A stretch of 64,000 nucleotides of DNA from Trichococcus pasteurii (GCF_900112935.1 NZ_FONM01000005.1:62001-126000); one strand, 5' to 3'; counted from the stretch's first letter, positions 1-7,760 are shown. A program made the numbers and translations. Notes: generated by a model from the letters alone, not told the origin.

Positions 1-1
1 T

Positions 2-310
2 GGTTTAAAAAATAAGAAGCTGAAAATTGCCGTAGTTTATTTGCATGAAAAAGGCGTGTTCGAAGTCTGGTTGGCTGGGAATAACAGAAAAATTCAGGCT
101 GAGTATATCGCGTTGATGAGCAGTGAAAATATTGGCATATATAAATTGTCACAGGTTATTCCGGGAGTGGATTCCATTATAGAATCAACTCTGGTTGAAG
201 AACCGGATTTTGACCATCCAGAGGCACTCAAGAGGCAGATTGAAAAGAAGACGATGGCATTCGTAAAGGATATCATTTCTGTTCTGGATAAACCTCAAGG
301 AGTATTGTAA
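2..310 (+). CDS. DUF7000-like protein, C-terminal part
   Basis: The reading frame is open from the left edge, so the 5' end lies outside the window. The visible 102 residues include the stretch KIAVVYLHEKGVFEVWLAG, which resembles the central strand region of DUF7000 proteins of Firmicutes (family assignment from memory). No catalytic motif is visible and the function of that family is unknown to me. A TTG at 41 could serve as an internal start, but the upstream codons fit the family better, so I treat it as truncated by the window. The next gene follows after 30 bases on the same strand. Confidence 0.6.
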   Translation, partial: GLKNKKLKIAVVYLHEKGVFEVWLAGNNRKIQAEYIALMSSENIGIYKLSQVIPGVDSIIESTLVEEPDFDHPEALKRQIEKKTMAFVKDIISVLDKPQGVL

Positions 311-340
311 GCGGGTATAAGGAAAGGAGCTGGATGACAT

Positions 341-769
341 ATGAGCAAAAAGTCTGGAATTATTAAGGAAGGAATACTTGTTACGATAGCGAGCTTACTT
401 ATTTTGGCAGTTGCCTTTATGCTCTACTTTCTGATTTTCATGGTTTTTGAATCCTTTGCAAATCAGGATGGTTCCTATGGATTTGTGTCACCATTGCGCG
501 TTGGATATGGGATTATTTGGCTTGGCCTGTGTTTGATTGTATACCGTACGACGGTATACGATTGGCTCAAAGCCGGCGTGCTGACTGCTTCACTTACCAC
601 TTTTATGGTTGGTATTGGTGTGCAATTGTACGAAAGTCCCATTGTAGTGGGGTTGGTCCTGTTTTTGGTTGCTGCAACAAGTGCATTTCTGCTTCATAGA
701 ACGAATCAGAAATGGTATCACTACTACGCTATTGCAATTTCCATCATTGCCGCATTATTTTATTTATAA
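341..769 (+). CDS. Small membrane protein, four predicted TM helices
   Basis: This 142-residue protein has hydrophobic segments at about residues 11-37, 52-68, 78-112 and 125-142, with a short basic N-terminus, so it should be an integral membrane protein. I do not recognise a family and see no charged catalytic motif in the membrane. An AAAGGAG ribosome site lies about ten bases before the ATG. It follows the DUF7000-like gene closely and may share its transcript. The region is richer in A+T than most of the window (21 G/C in the 60 bases from 361, counted by hand). Confidence 0.6.
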   Translation: MSKKSGIIKEGILVTIASLLILAVAFMLYFLIFMVFESFANQDGSYGFVSPLRVGYGIIWLGLCLIVYRTTVYDWLKAGVLTASLTTFMVGIGVQLYESPIVVGLVLFLVAATSAFLLHRTNQKWYHYYAIAISIIAALFYL

Positions 770-797
770 CCCACTCAGCTAAGGGAGGAAAGATGAA

Positions 798-1168
798 ATG
801 CCAAGTCCGTTAGACTTCAAAAAGGAATACAAGAATCTCTACCAACCCAAGGCGGTCCCTGTGATCGTCGACGTGCCGTTGAGGGATTGAAGAAAAAGAA
901 ACCGTCGCTTGACCTCACCAAGGCAAGGTTGGCGGAGTTCACCGAAGGGCTTTGCGTTCAGATGATGCACATGGGTCCTTATGATACGGAAGCGGTGACG
1001 GTCAAGGCTATCGACGATTTTGCTGCGGCCAATGGATACGTCAATGCCATTTCGGAAGTAAGTCCGGATGGCACAATCCGCAGGCACCATGAAATTTACT
1101 TGAACGATCCGCGCAGAGTCGCTCCGGAAAAGATGAAGACAGTCGTCCGCCATCCGATCAGGAAATAA
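798..1168 (+). pseudogene. GyrI-like small-molecule-binding protein, internally deleted
   Basis: An ATG at 798 behind AAGGGAGGAA opens a frame reading MPSPLDFKKEYKNLYQPKA and stops at 888-890. From about 890 a second frame continues with the C-terminal half of the same family: TEGLCVQMMHMGPYD and HHEIYLNDPRRVAPEK through VVRHPIRK. Complete members of this GyrI-like group are about 200 residues, so roughly 90 central residues and the frame have been lost. The C-terminal piece could only start from a TTG at 887. I read this as a decayed gene. Two intact GyrI-like relatives lie at 16909 and 44484. Confidence 0.75.
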
Positions 1169-1209
1169 AAATAGAAAACGTGGAGAAGTAATTTTCGGAA
1201 ATAAAACGC

Positions 1210-1240
1210 TTCCCTTAGAGTGCACTCCAAGGTGTATACT
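1210..1240 (+). promoter_or_regulatory. MerR-type promoter and operator
   Basis: A near-perfect inverted repeat, CTTAGAGT-GC-ACTCCAAG at 1214-1231, sits between a -35-like TTCCCT (1210-1215) and a -10 TATACT (1235-1240). The spacer is 19 bases, the overlong spacing typical of promoters activated by MerR-family proteins. The repeat resembles operators of the AdhR/NmlR aldehyde-responsive group. It faces the SDR gene at 1328. No MerR-family gene is visible nearby, so the regulator must be encoded elsewhere. Confidence 0.6.
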
Positions 1241-1327
1241 TTTGTTTGTAATACGGGTGGCGCCATTTTGAGTCTCTAAAAAGGCGCAGTGATAAAAATA
1301 AACGGCTTTGGAGAGGAAGGAAACAAT

Positions 1328-2152
1328 ATGACAACATGGTTGATTACAGGCTGTTCCAGCGGCATCGGCAGAGGAATCGCAAAAGCAGTTTTAAAACATG
1401 GGGATAACGCAGTAGTGACTGCACGGAACATTTCCACGGTGACGGATATCGTCGAGAATTATCCCGACACTGCTATCGCGGTGCCTTTGGATATCACAAA
1501 TAAAGAAAGTATCGCTGGCGCCGTGAAAGCGGCAGCGGATAATTTTGGTGGGGTGGACATTCTGGTGAACAATGCAGGATACGGCTACCGCTCGTCCGTC
1601 GAAGAAGGCGAGGAAGAAAGTGTGAATCTGTTGTTCAATACGAACTTCTTCGGCCCGATTGAATTGATCAAGCAAGTCTTACCTTACATGCGGGCGCAGA
1701 AAAACGGCGCCATCCTCAATGTTTCCTCGATCGCTGCTGCCCGCTCAGGTGTCGGCTCCGGCTATTATGCAGCATCCAAGGCCGCTTTGGAATTGATGAC
1801 GGACGGACTGATGAAGGAAGTCGCACCGTTGGGGATCAAAGTGATGACCGTGGAACCTGGTGCTTTCCGGACCAAATTCTACGACACTTCCCTGAAAGGG
1901 ACCCAGAAGCAGATCGAAGATTATGCCGACACTGCTTGGAAAACCAGAAAAGAGAACATCGTCGACAACCAGGACCAGCCCGGTGATCCTGACAAAGCGG
2001 GCGAAGTCATTTACGAAACCATGCAGAAAGAAACCCTTCCGAAACGGTTGTTGCTTGGTTCGGATGCGGTGAAAATCGTGTCTGCTGAGATGAAGGAAAG
2101 ATTGCAGGAAATCGAGGACTGGAGCGCCATCAGTACGCAAACGGATTACTGA
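1328..2152 (+). CDS. Short-chain dehydrogenase/reductase
   Basis: This cytosolic NAD(P)-dependent oxidoreductase of 274 residues has the classical SDR pattern: TGCSSGIG at residues 7-14, NNAG at 81-84, catalytic Ser134, and Tyr147-x3-Lys151 (YAASK). The start is the ATG at 1328 because GAGGAAGG lies just upstream; an upstream in-frame ATG at 1289 has no ribosome site. The substrate is not evident. Control by a MerR-type promoter of the aldehyde-response kind suggests a carbonyl-stress role, which is inference. A terminator follows at 2190. Confidence 0.9.
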   Translation: MTTWLITGCSSGIGRGIAKAVLKHGDNAVVTARNISTVTDIVENYPDTAIAVPLDITNKESIAGAVKAAADNFGGVDILVNNAGYGYRSSVEEGEEESVNLLFNTNFFGPIELIKQVLPYMRAQKNGAILNVSSIAAARSGVGSGYYAASKAALELMTDGLMKEVAPLGIKVMTVEPGAFRTKFYDTSLKGTQKQIEDYADTAWKTRKENIVDNQDQPGDPDKAGEVIYETMQKETLPKRLLLGSDAVKIVSAEMKERLQEIEDWSAISTQTDY

Positions 2153-2189
2153 TCGGATTATTGGGAATATAAAAAAATAAATGATGCAA

Positions 2190-2226
2190 GACAGCGGAGG
2201 CGGGCATGATTGCCTCCGCTGTCTTT
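2190..2226 (+). terminator. Rho-independent terminator after the SDR gene
   Basis: ACAGCGGAGGC pairs with GCCTCCGCTGT around a nine-base loop, followed by five T residues. It ends the SDR transcript and isolates the Old Yellow Enzyme gene. Confidence 0.85.
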
Positions 2227-2381
2227 TTGCGTGACGGATCAGTGTAAAACTTGCCAAAAGCGAGTGCTTGTAATAAAATATATGCATGCGCATGCAATTT
2301 GAGGCGGCCGAGCATTTTGTTAGGGAATTTCCGGCAAGCTCGGTAGAATAAAACTAAGCGATCCAAGGGGAGAGAAAAAAT

Positions 2382-3488
2382 ATGTCAACAATGAACAGTA
2401 AACTGACTTTCAAACGCGGCCTGGAACTGAAGAACCGCATCATGATGGCACCGATGACGACGAAAATGAGTTTTTATGACGGGGTTGTGACATCCGACGA
2501 AATCAATTACTATGCGCTTCGTTCCGGTGAAATAGGCGCGGTCATCACAGGCGCTGCAAATGTTCAGAATGACGGCAAAGGCTGGGAAGGCGAATTGAGC
2601 GTTGCATCCGATGTGTTCATTCCTGGTTTGAGCAAACTAGCTGCAGCCATCAAAAAGAACGGCACCAAAGCCATCCTGCAGATTTTCCACGGCGGACGCA
2701 TGACGGATTCAAGCGTATTGAGAGGCGTTCAGCCAGTAGCGCCAAGTGCGATTGCTGCTGAAAGACCGAATGCCGAAACGCCGAGAGCATTGGCCGGTGA
2801 CGAAGTTCTGGACTTGATCGAAAACTTCAAAGCCGCGACCCGTCGCGCGATCGAAGCCGGTTTTGATGGTGTGGAACTGCATGGTGCCAATACTTATCTG
2901 TTGCAACAATTCTTCTCGCCGCACTCCAACCGGAGGGACGACGAATGGGGTGGCACGCTGGAAAAACGGTTCAGTTTCATCGACAAGTTGGTTGATGAAG
3001 TGACAGCAACCGTTGATGAATCGGGTGCTGAGAACTTTATCGTTGGCTACCGCTTTTCCCCTGAAGAATATGAAAATCCTGGCATCCGCTTTACAGATAC
3101 ACTGTTCCTTGTGGACCAATTGGCCGACAAAGGTTTGGATTATCTGCATATTTCCTTGAGAGACCGTCAACTCGTTTCCGTTTCTGAGAATCATAAAGAG
3201 AAAAGCATGCTGGCGTACATCCATGAGCAAATTAACGGACGCGTGCCGTTGGTCGGCGTCGGCGATGTCCTCACGAGCGAAGATGCGGAGCAAGTATTGG
3301 AAAATTCGGAGCTGGTTGCCGTTGGACGTGCTTTGCTGATCGATCCGCATTGGGGCGCGAAAGCCCTCGATAAAAAGGATGATCTGATCCGCCAAGAAAT
3401 ATCCAACTACGACCGCGAAGAACTGTTCCTCGCGAACGGCGTCTGGGGCTTCATGGAATTCATGATGCCGGACCGCTTAGGTAAATAA
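2382..3488 (+). CDS. NADH:flavin oxidoreductase, Old Yellow Enzyme family
   Basis: The 368-residue protein is a single TIM barrel of the Old Yellow Enzyme family, FMN-dependent enzymes that reduce activated C=C bonds with NAD(P)H. Visible marks are APMTT near the N-terminus, QIFHGGR at residues 100-106, the substrate-anion motif HGAN at 167-170, SNRRDDEWGG after it, and GVGDV with VGRALLIDP in the phosphate-binding C-terminal half. The start has AAGGGGAG upstream. No additional FAD/NADH domain follows, so it is the short form. A plausible promoter (TTGCCA, 17 bases, TAAAAT) lies around 2250-2280. The substrate cannot be predicted. Confidence 0.9.
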   Translation: MSTMNSKLTFKRGLELKNRIMMAPMTTKMSFYDGVVTSDEINYYALRSGEIGAVITGAANVQNDGKGWEGELSVASDVFIPGLSKLAAAIKKNGTKAILQIFHGGRMTDSSVLRGVQPVAPSAIAAERPNAETPRALAGDEVLDLIENFKAATRRAIEAGFDGVELHGANTYLLQQFFSPHSNRRDDEWGGTLEKRFSFIDKLVDEVTATVDESGAENFIVGYRFSPEEYENPGIRFTDTLFLVDQLADKGLDYLHISLRDRQLVSVSENHKEKSMLAYIHEQINGRVPLVGVGDVLTSEDAEQVLENSELVAVGRALLIDPHWGAKALDKKDDLIRQEISNYDREELFLANGVWGFMEFMMPDRLGK

Positions 3489-3500
3489 ACAATTTAGATA

Positions 3501-3545
3501 AGACCATACAGACCTTCTGGAATGGAAGTTCTGTGTGGTCTTTTT
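3501..3545 (+). terminator. Rho-independent terminator after the OYE gene
   Basis: AGACCA..ACAGA..TTC pairs with GAA..TCTGT.TGGTCT and runs into a T tract. Confidence 0.8.
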
Positions 3546-3591
3546 GCATTGTATCAGGGTGAAGCCTTACGCGATTCAGGTGCTCGTGATA

Positions 3592-3600
3592 TGTTATAAT
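3592..3600 (+). promoter_or_regulatory. Extended -10 promoter element for the lipoprotein gene
   Basis: TGTTATAAT is a perfect extended -10 (TGnTATAAT). No good -35 is present at 17 bases, which fits extended -10 promoters. It lies 90 bases before the lipoprotein start. Confidence 0.45.
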
Positions 3601-3689
3601 GAAGTCGAAAAAGAGCGGTTACAAAATAGGCTTTATAGTCGATTGTCTTCCTTTGTCATCAGTTTTTTTAGTCCAAGGAGGGACTTCAG

Positions 3690-4289
3690 ATGATCAAAAA
3701 TAACAAACGCCGATGCACGTTTTTCTTCATCATGTCCGTGTTGTTGTTTATCTTTTCGGGATGCGGTTCATCGAGCGAGGAAGCTGCCTCATCTTCGGAT
3801 CCGGAAGCGATCAGGGAGAGCCAAATCAGCGAACTGGAAAACAGCGATCTGATCGGGAATGTGGATGCGTATGCGGCTATCCAAGGCGTGCTAGCGGAAT
3901 CAGCAGCTCCGACACCAGCCAAAGTGTTCATCATTGAAAACGATGAATCTGTTGAGGAAGGGGCCGGAGAAAAGTACGTGTATTCGCCGCACTATTTCGA
4001 TTTACCGGAAGAATTGCAGGCCAAGTCGGATGCCGAGATGAACGTGCTGGTGAAGCTGCGCAGCTATTACATGGAAACGGGAACCTACTCCAATGAAGGG
4101 ATTGCTTATACGCGCTATGTCCAAATAACCATCCTGGACAGGGCTGCCGGCACCATCATCCATGAGGAAACAATGATCGGATCGGCTCCTTTCAGCATCA
4201 GTGAAGATCAATCCGCGGGGTATGGTTATGTCCCTGAATACCAAGTGCTGGAGAAAATTCTGGCGTATTTTGGCTATTCGGAAGAATGA
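3690..4289 (+). CDS. Putative lipoprotein of unknown function
   Basis: The 199-residue protein begins with basic residues, a hydrophobic stretch (10-22) and a lipobox FSGC with the acceptor at Cys25, so it is probably exported and lipid-anchored outside the membrane. A Ser/Glu/Asp-rich linker follows to about residue 55. The globular part (about 60-195) has no motif I recognise. AAGGAGGG precedes the ATG. It sits alone between the OYE gene and a ZIP-type transporter 36 bases downstream. Confidence 0.75.
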   Translation: MIKNNKRRCTFFFIMSVLLFIFSGCGSSSEEAASSSDPEAIRESQISELENSDLIGNVDAYAAIQGVLAESAAPTPAKVFIIENDESVEEGAGEKYVYSPHYFDLPEELQAKSDAEMNVLVKLRSYYMETGTYSNEGIAYTRYVQITILDRAAGTIIHEETMIGSAPFSISEDQSAGYGYVPEYQVLEKILAYFGYSEE

Positions 4290-4325
4290 TTCTTTTATGG
4301 AATGGATGAATCAGGGAGTGAAGTT

Positions 4326-5051
4326 ATGTTTACAGACAGTACATTCTATTTCGTTGCATTATTTGCTCTGAGCGCAATGGTCGTGAACAGCATCGGGATT
4401 TGGGTCATCTATAAAAATAAACAATGGGTAGACAGGAATATCGAATATTTTATGTGCTTTGCGGCTGGTGTCCTGGTTGCTTCACCGCTGATCATCGCCT
4501 TTCCGGAGGCGCTCGAAAAGAATAAAGATGCCGATCTGGCTGCTTTGACAGGGTTTATCTTCATGTTCTTCAGCAATAAATACATCAAACACAGAACGCA
4601 ACAGACAGCTCTGGCTTTCGGGATTGTCGCCCTCGAAGGCATCGGCATCCACTCCTTTGTCGATGGTATCATCTATGCCGTTGCCTTCAGCATCAGCACC
4701 GCTACTGGCGTGATGGCGGGGATCGGTCTGATTGGGCACGAGTTTGCGGAGGGTGCGATCACTTTCTCGGCGTTGATGAAAGCCGGGGTTAACGGGAAAA
4801 AGGCTATCCTCTATGCGTTTCTGGTTGCCGCTTTGACGACGCCACTTGGAGCTTTCATCGCTTACCAATTTGTGACCGGCCTGAATGACGCCGTACTCGG
4901 ACTTGCCCTTGGTTTTGCGGTCGGGGTATTGATCTATGTTTCGGCCGCGCACCTGTTGCCGGAAGCTGAAGAGCACGACAAGGAGCACTCGTACTTGGCT
5001 TTTCTGTGCGGTGTCGCTTTAGCACTGTTCATTATGTTCAGCGAGAGATAG
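4326..5051 (+). CDS. ZIP-family metal transporter
   Basis: This 241-residue integral membrane protein has the ZIP layout of about eight helices. The helix IV signature reads HSFVDG (His109) and the helix V signature HEFAEG (His138-Glu142), the residues that bind divalent metal in the family. The intracellular loop after helix III is short and lacks a His-rich run. I place the start at 4326 because GGGAG lies eight bases upstream; an ATG at 4302 has none. Metal specificity (Zn, Mn, Fe) cannot be read from sequence. Confidence 0.85.
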   Translation: MFTDSTFYFVALFALSAMVVNSIGIWVIYKNKQWVDRNIEYFMCFAAGVLVASPLIIAFPEALEKNKDADLAALTGFIFMFFSNKYIKHRTQQTALAFGIVALEGIGIHSFVDGIIYAVAFSISTATGVMAGIGLIGHEFAEGAITFSALMKAGVNGKKAILYAFLVAALTTPLGAFIAYQFVTGLNDAVLGLALGFAVGVLIYVSAAHLLPEAEEHDKEHSYLAFLCGVALALFIMFSER

Positions 5052-5072
5052 TCTGAAATGAAGGGAGCAGGA

Positions 5073-5747
5073 ATGATGGCAGTCTTCAACAATATCGCAA
5101 ACCAGTACGACGAATGGTATAGTCAAAAGAAAGGTGCATTCGTTGATAGAGTCGAGACCGATTTGGCATTCGGCCTGCTCAAGCTGGAGTCGGGAATGAA
5201 AGTGCTGGATGTGGGCTGCGGCACTGGAATTTTCAGCATGAAATTGGCCGAAAAAGGCTGCATTGTCACAGGAATCGATGTTTCGGAAGGAATGCTGAAA
5301 GTCGCCCGTGAAAAAGCCGCCGAAAAGAAACTGCCCATTTTCTATCATCAGATGGATGCGACCGATTTGGCATTCGAAGATGGCGCATTTGATGCCGTCC
5401 TCACGATGGCTGCCGTCGAATTCATCGAAGACACAGCTCGAGCAGTGGAAGAAATGTTCCGGGTCGTCAAGAACAGCGGACAGCTCCTGATAGGAACCAT
5501 CAATGCGGACAGCGATTGGGGCGATTACTACCAAACCAAAAAAATGCAGGGAAATTCGATCTATCGCTACGCCATTTTCAAAACCATCGACGATTTGAAG
5601 GCGTGGAATCCGGAGAAATTAGTCGGAACAGGGGCGTGCCTTTTTATCTCGCCGTTTGCGGAGGAGGAAGAGTTTACCCTTGAGAGGGAAAAGGAACTTT
5701 CCGAAACAAGACGGGGTGGATACATATGTGCGCTATGGAGAAAATGA
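5073..5747 (+). CDS. Class I SAM-dependent methyltransferase
   Basis: The roughly 225-residue protein carries a Rossmann-type methyltransferase fold: motif I VLDVGCGTG near residues 43-51, the acidic end of strand 2 in VTGIDVSEGML, and motif IV region AFDAVLTMAAVEF. Substrate is unknown; the family includes small-molecule and lipid quinone methylases. The start is at 5073 or 5076, directly after GGGAGCAGGA; a more upstream ATG at 5058 overlaps the ribosome site. The gene begins 21 bases after the ZIP gene and probably shares its mRNA. Confidence 0.8.
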   Translation: MMAVFNNIANQYDEWYSQKKGAFVDRVETDLAFGLLKLESGMKVLDVGCGTGIFSMKLAEKGCIVTGIDVSEGMLKVAREKAAEKKLPIFYHQMDATDLAFEDGAFDAVLTMAAVEFIEDTARAVEEMFRVVKNSGQLLIGTINADSDWGDYYQTKKMQGNSIYRYAIFKTIDDLKAWNPEKLVGTGACLFISPFAEEEEFTLEREKELSETRRGGYICALWRK

Positions 5748-5791
5748 CTAAATACAAGCTTTCGCCTCATACAGCGTAATTGTGTTCACAA

Positions 5792-5849
5792 TTTGTCCGC
5801 AATACTGTTGGATTCCGGACAAAATGTAGGCGCTTAAAAGTGCTATAAT
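5792..5849 (+). promoter_or_regulatory. Promoter of the HIT gene with upstream inverted repeat
   Basis: TGCTATAAT at 5841-5849 is an extended -10. Upstream, TTTGTCCG (5792-5799) and CGGACAAA (5816-5823) form a perfect 8-base inverted repeat with a 16-base gap, which could be an operator or a weak terminator of the methyltransferase gene. Its function is inference. Confidence 0.4.
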
Positions 5850-5883
5850 GGACCGGAAGTATATTTCTAGGAGGTCTGTGTTT

Positions 5884-6306
5884 ATGAAAGATGAAAATTG
5901 CGCTTATTGCATGGAAGGCGAAATGGTGTTGGCTTTCGGATATCCTTGCTGCGAATTGCCTTACAGTAAAGTCTATGTTTTTAAAGAACAAAGCCACAAA
6001 GGCCGTGTGATTGTTGCATACAAAGACCACGTGAGCGAATTGGTGAACATCACGGATGAGGAGCGTAACGGCTACTTCGCGGATATCGCTACAGTTGCGA
6101 ACGCGTTGCACAAAGCCTTCAGCCCTGAAAAAGTGAACTATGGTGCTTACGGCGATACCGGCAAACACCTGCATTTCCACTTGGTGCCAAAATACAAAGA
6201 CGACGCCTTCGAATGGGGCTCGACTTTCGACATGAACCCAGGCCGCGTGACCCTGACGGACGATACGTACGAAGCATTGGCTGAACAAATCCGTACAAAC
6301 ATGTAG
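5884..6306 (+). CDS. HIT-family nucleotide hydrolase
   Basis: This 140-residue protein has the histidine-triad active site HLHFHLVPK (His95, His97, His99) and an N-terminal CAYCMEG pair that often binds zinc in HIT proteins. Family members hydrolyse or transfer nucleoside phosphates such as dinucleoside polyphosphates in the cytosol. The start at 5884 follows AGGAGG; an upstream in-frame ATG at 5848 overlaps the -10 element. The TAG stop codon is also the first triplet of a tandem structured repeat, the same arrangement seen after argS. Confidence 0.85.
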   Translation: MKDENCAYCMEGEMVLAFGYPCCELPYSKVYVFKEQSHKGRVIVAYKDHVSELVNITDEERNGYFADIATVANALHKAFSPEKVNYGAYGDTGKHLHFHLVPKYKDDAFEWGSTFDMNPGRVTLTDDTYEALAEQIRTNM

Positions 6307-6427
6307 AGAGCGTGATGATTCGCGGGAGGGGATGAGCACTAAGAGGATATTACGAGAACAGCCGCTTTTTGGCTGTGACGTAATGTCAGCTTAGGCGGAA
6401 TCCCCTGCGAATCAGAACGCGTTTAAG
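6304..6427 (+). repeat. Structured repeat unit A
   Basis: The unit begins on the TAG stop of the HIT gene and folds into one long interrupted hairpin. Helices, outer to inner, are GCGT 6310-6313 with ACGC 6417-6420; a GA/GA tandem mismatch; TGATTCGC 6316-6323 with GCGAATCA 6407-6414; AGGGGAT 6327-6333 with ATCCCCT 6400-6406; CTAAG 6339-6343 with CTTAG 6390-6394; ATTACG 6349-6354 with CGTAAT 6379-6384; and CAGCC with GGCTG around GCTTTTT. The internal-loop strings GAGCACTAAGAGGA and TGTCAGCTTAGGCGGA recur nearly unchanged in unit C at 42.4 kb. I do not recognise a named family. Confidence 0.8.
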
Positions 6428-6549
6428 TAGAGAGCGTGATGATTTGCGTTTAGACACCCGTACGTTGGAGTAATCGGCTGCCGTTCACCTCTTTTGTGGA
6501 CGACAGCCGATTGCGAAACGGCAGTGGTGTCTGCAAATCAGAACGCGTT
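6428..6549 (+). repeat. Structured repeat unit B
   Basis: This second tandem unit starts with the same TAGAGAGCGTGATGA as unit A and ends with the same CAGAACGCGTTT. Its helices are GCGT 6434-6437 with ACGC 6543-6546; TGATTTGC 6440-6447 with GCAAATCA 6533-6540; AGACACC 6452-6458 with GGTGTCT 6526-6532; CGTT 6463-6466 with AACG 6517-6520; and ATCGGCTG 6473-6480 with CAGCCGAT 6504-6511. The helix sequences differ from unit A but pairing is kept, while the loop strings differ, so it is a second subtype. Confidence 0.75.
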
Positions 6550-6568
6550 TAGAGAGCGTGATGAATCC
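6550..6568 (+). repeat. Truncated third repeat start
   Basis: TAGAGAGCGTGATGA at 6550-6564 repeats the first 15 bases of units A and B, then the sequence breaks off into a terminator hairpin. The truncated last copy resembles the one at 42722-42739. Confidence 0.7.
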
Positions 6569-6574
6569 GAACTA

Positions 6575-6606
6575 AAAAAGCTGGCTCCAGGCGGAGTCAG
6601 CTTTTT
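6575..6606 (+). terminator. Terminator ending the HIT transcript and repeats
   Basis: AAAAAGCTGgCTCC pairs with GGAGtCAGCTTTTT around AGGC. It closes the transcript that would carry the HIT gene and repeat units. The 55 bases between it and the next gene show nothing else. Confidence 0.75.
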
Positions 6607-6661
6607 GCTTTACCCAAAAGAAAAGAGTCCCAATCACTTCAACAAACAAATTATCAACAAA

Positions 6662-7513
6662 TCAAGCAGTCCAATGAGAGGGCCTTTGGATGTAAAAGGG
6701 CAGCAATGTCTTTTCATCGCCTTTAGCCGAATTGATTTGCATTTGAGTCAAAAACATACTCGTGGATAAGTTCGCTCCCCTTAAATCAGCATCACGCAAA
6801 TCAGCACCGATAAAATCAACCGCTCTTAGATCCGCATTCCTCATATCGGCAGCAATCAAATAGGCTCCCCTCAAATTGACTGCCTGCAGATTTTGCCCGC
6901 TTAATTTTTTCCCAATCCAGTCGGCTCTCTCATGATTGTAATCCTTAGCTTTTTTTATGCTGGAAATTTTTTGGATTAGTTTTCCACGTATATAGTTGCT
7001 GGTTTCCGAAAGCAGTTCATTTAACGGGAACCTGTACATCACTATATCTAAAGACAGCAGTTGATCAGCATCGCGTTTTGTCAAACTCTGCAACTCATTG
7101 AGCTGCATGTTCAATTTCTCGGACAAAGCCGGGGGCAATTCATAAGACAAGGCTTCCGCCGCGTACGCAATCATTTCATGGATTTGTTCCATAATCGGAA
7201 ACACTTGGAACATTTTAGTTCCAATTTCTGGATCATCCCGCCAACTTAGACCTTTAAACGTAACTTGGGAAACAACTTGTCCGGCACCTAAACAGTCAAA
7301 CACTGTACAGCCCTTAAAACCTTTCTCTCGTAAGTTAGCATGAATTTTACAACCATAATCGGATTGTAGATTGGCACAAGGACTGCCTGCCGGTTTGTTG
7401 ATAGGAAAATCGCTCGACGCTATAATGTTGAGCGCTGTACAACAAAGCCCAAAGCACTGCGAACAATCCGCAGTTAAACTTTCTCTGATATTTTTGGCTG
7501 TTTCGTTATCCAT
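6662..7513 (-). CDS. Pentapeptide-repeat protein with Cys-rich N-terminus
   Basis: The 283-residue protein has two parts. The N-terminus carries eight cysteines (17, 20, 24, 25, 46, 55, 69, 74; CSQCFGLCC, then GCKIH, KGCTVFDC), which suggests a metal or iron-sulfur site. Residues about 205-262 are pentapeptide repeats of the A(D/N)LR type (NLRGAYLIAADMRNADL and on), which fold as a right-handed quadrilateral helix. The start could be the ATG at 7513 or a slightly upstream ATG; AAAGGA lies 12 bases before 7513. Function is unknown. The gene is more AT-rich than its neighbours and stands alone on the minus strand. Confidence 0.75.
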   Translation of the reverse strand: MDNETAKNIRESLTADCSQCFGLCCTALNIIASSDFPINKPAGSPCANLQSDYGCKIHANLREKGFKGCTVFDCLGAGQVVSQVTFKGLSWRDDPEIGTKMFQVFPIMEQIHEMIAYAAEALSYELPPALSEKLNMQLNELQSLTKRDADQLLSLDIVMYRFPLNELLSETSNYIRGKLIQKISSIKKAKDYNHERADWIGKKLSGQNLQAVNLRGAYLIAADMRNADLRAVDFIGADLRDADLRGANLSTSMFLTQMQINSAKGDEKTLLPFYIQRPSHWTA

Positions 7514-7760
7514 GTTTACAACCATTCCTTTCGCGTTGATCAAAGTAAAAAAAGGGGAAATTGATTTTCAGGCTAATAGCCCATTTGTATTTTTGAACTG
7601 AAGAGAAATTCTAGGTTCCATTATACATGAATTTCAAGCCATCTGTCGGTGCAAATAGCGACAATCATGGATGCTTCCTGATTCACAAAAATAGTCGGAT
7701 GGGGTGCGATGTTCTATAATAAGTATGACAACAAACGCACAGAAATACGGGGGAAAACGG

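Noticed and set aside
6304-6606. Possible CRISPR array in the repeat region after the HIT gene
   Set aside because: There are only two to three units of about 123 bases whose interiors pair with themselves; there are no 25-40 base direct repeats with unique spacers and no cas genes.
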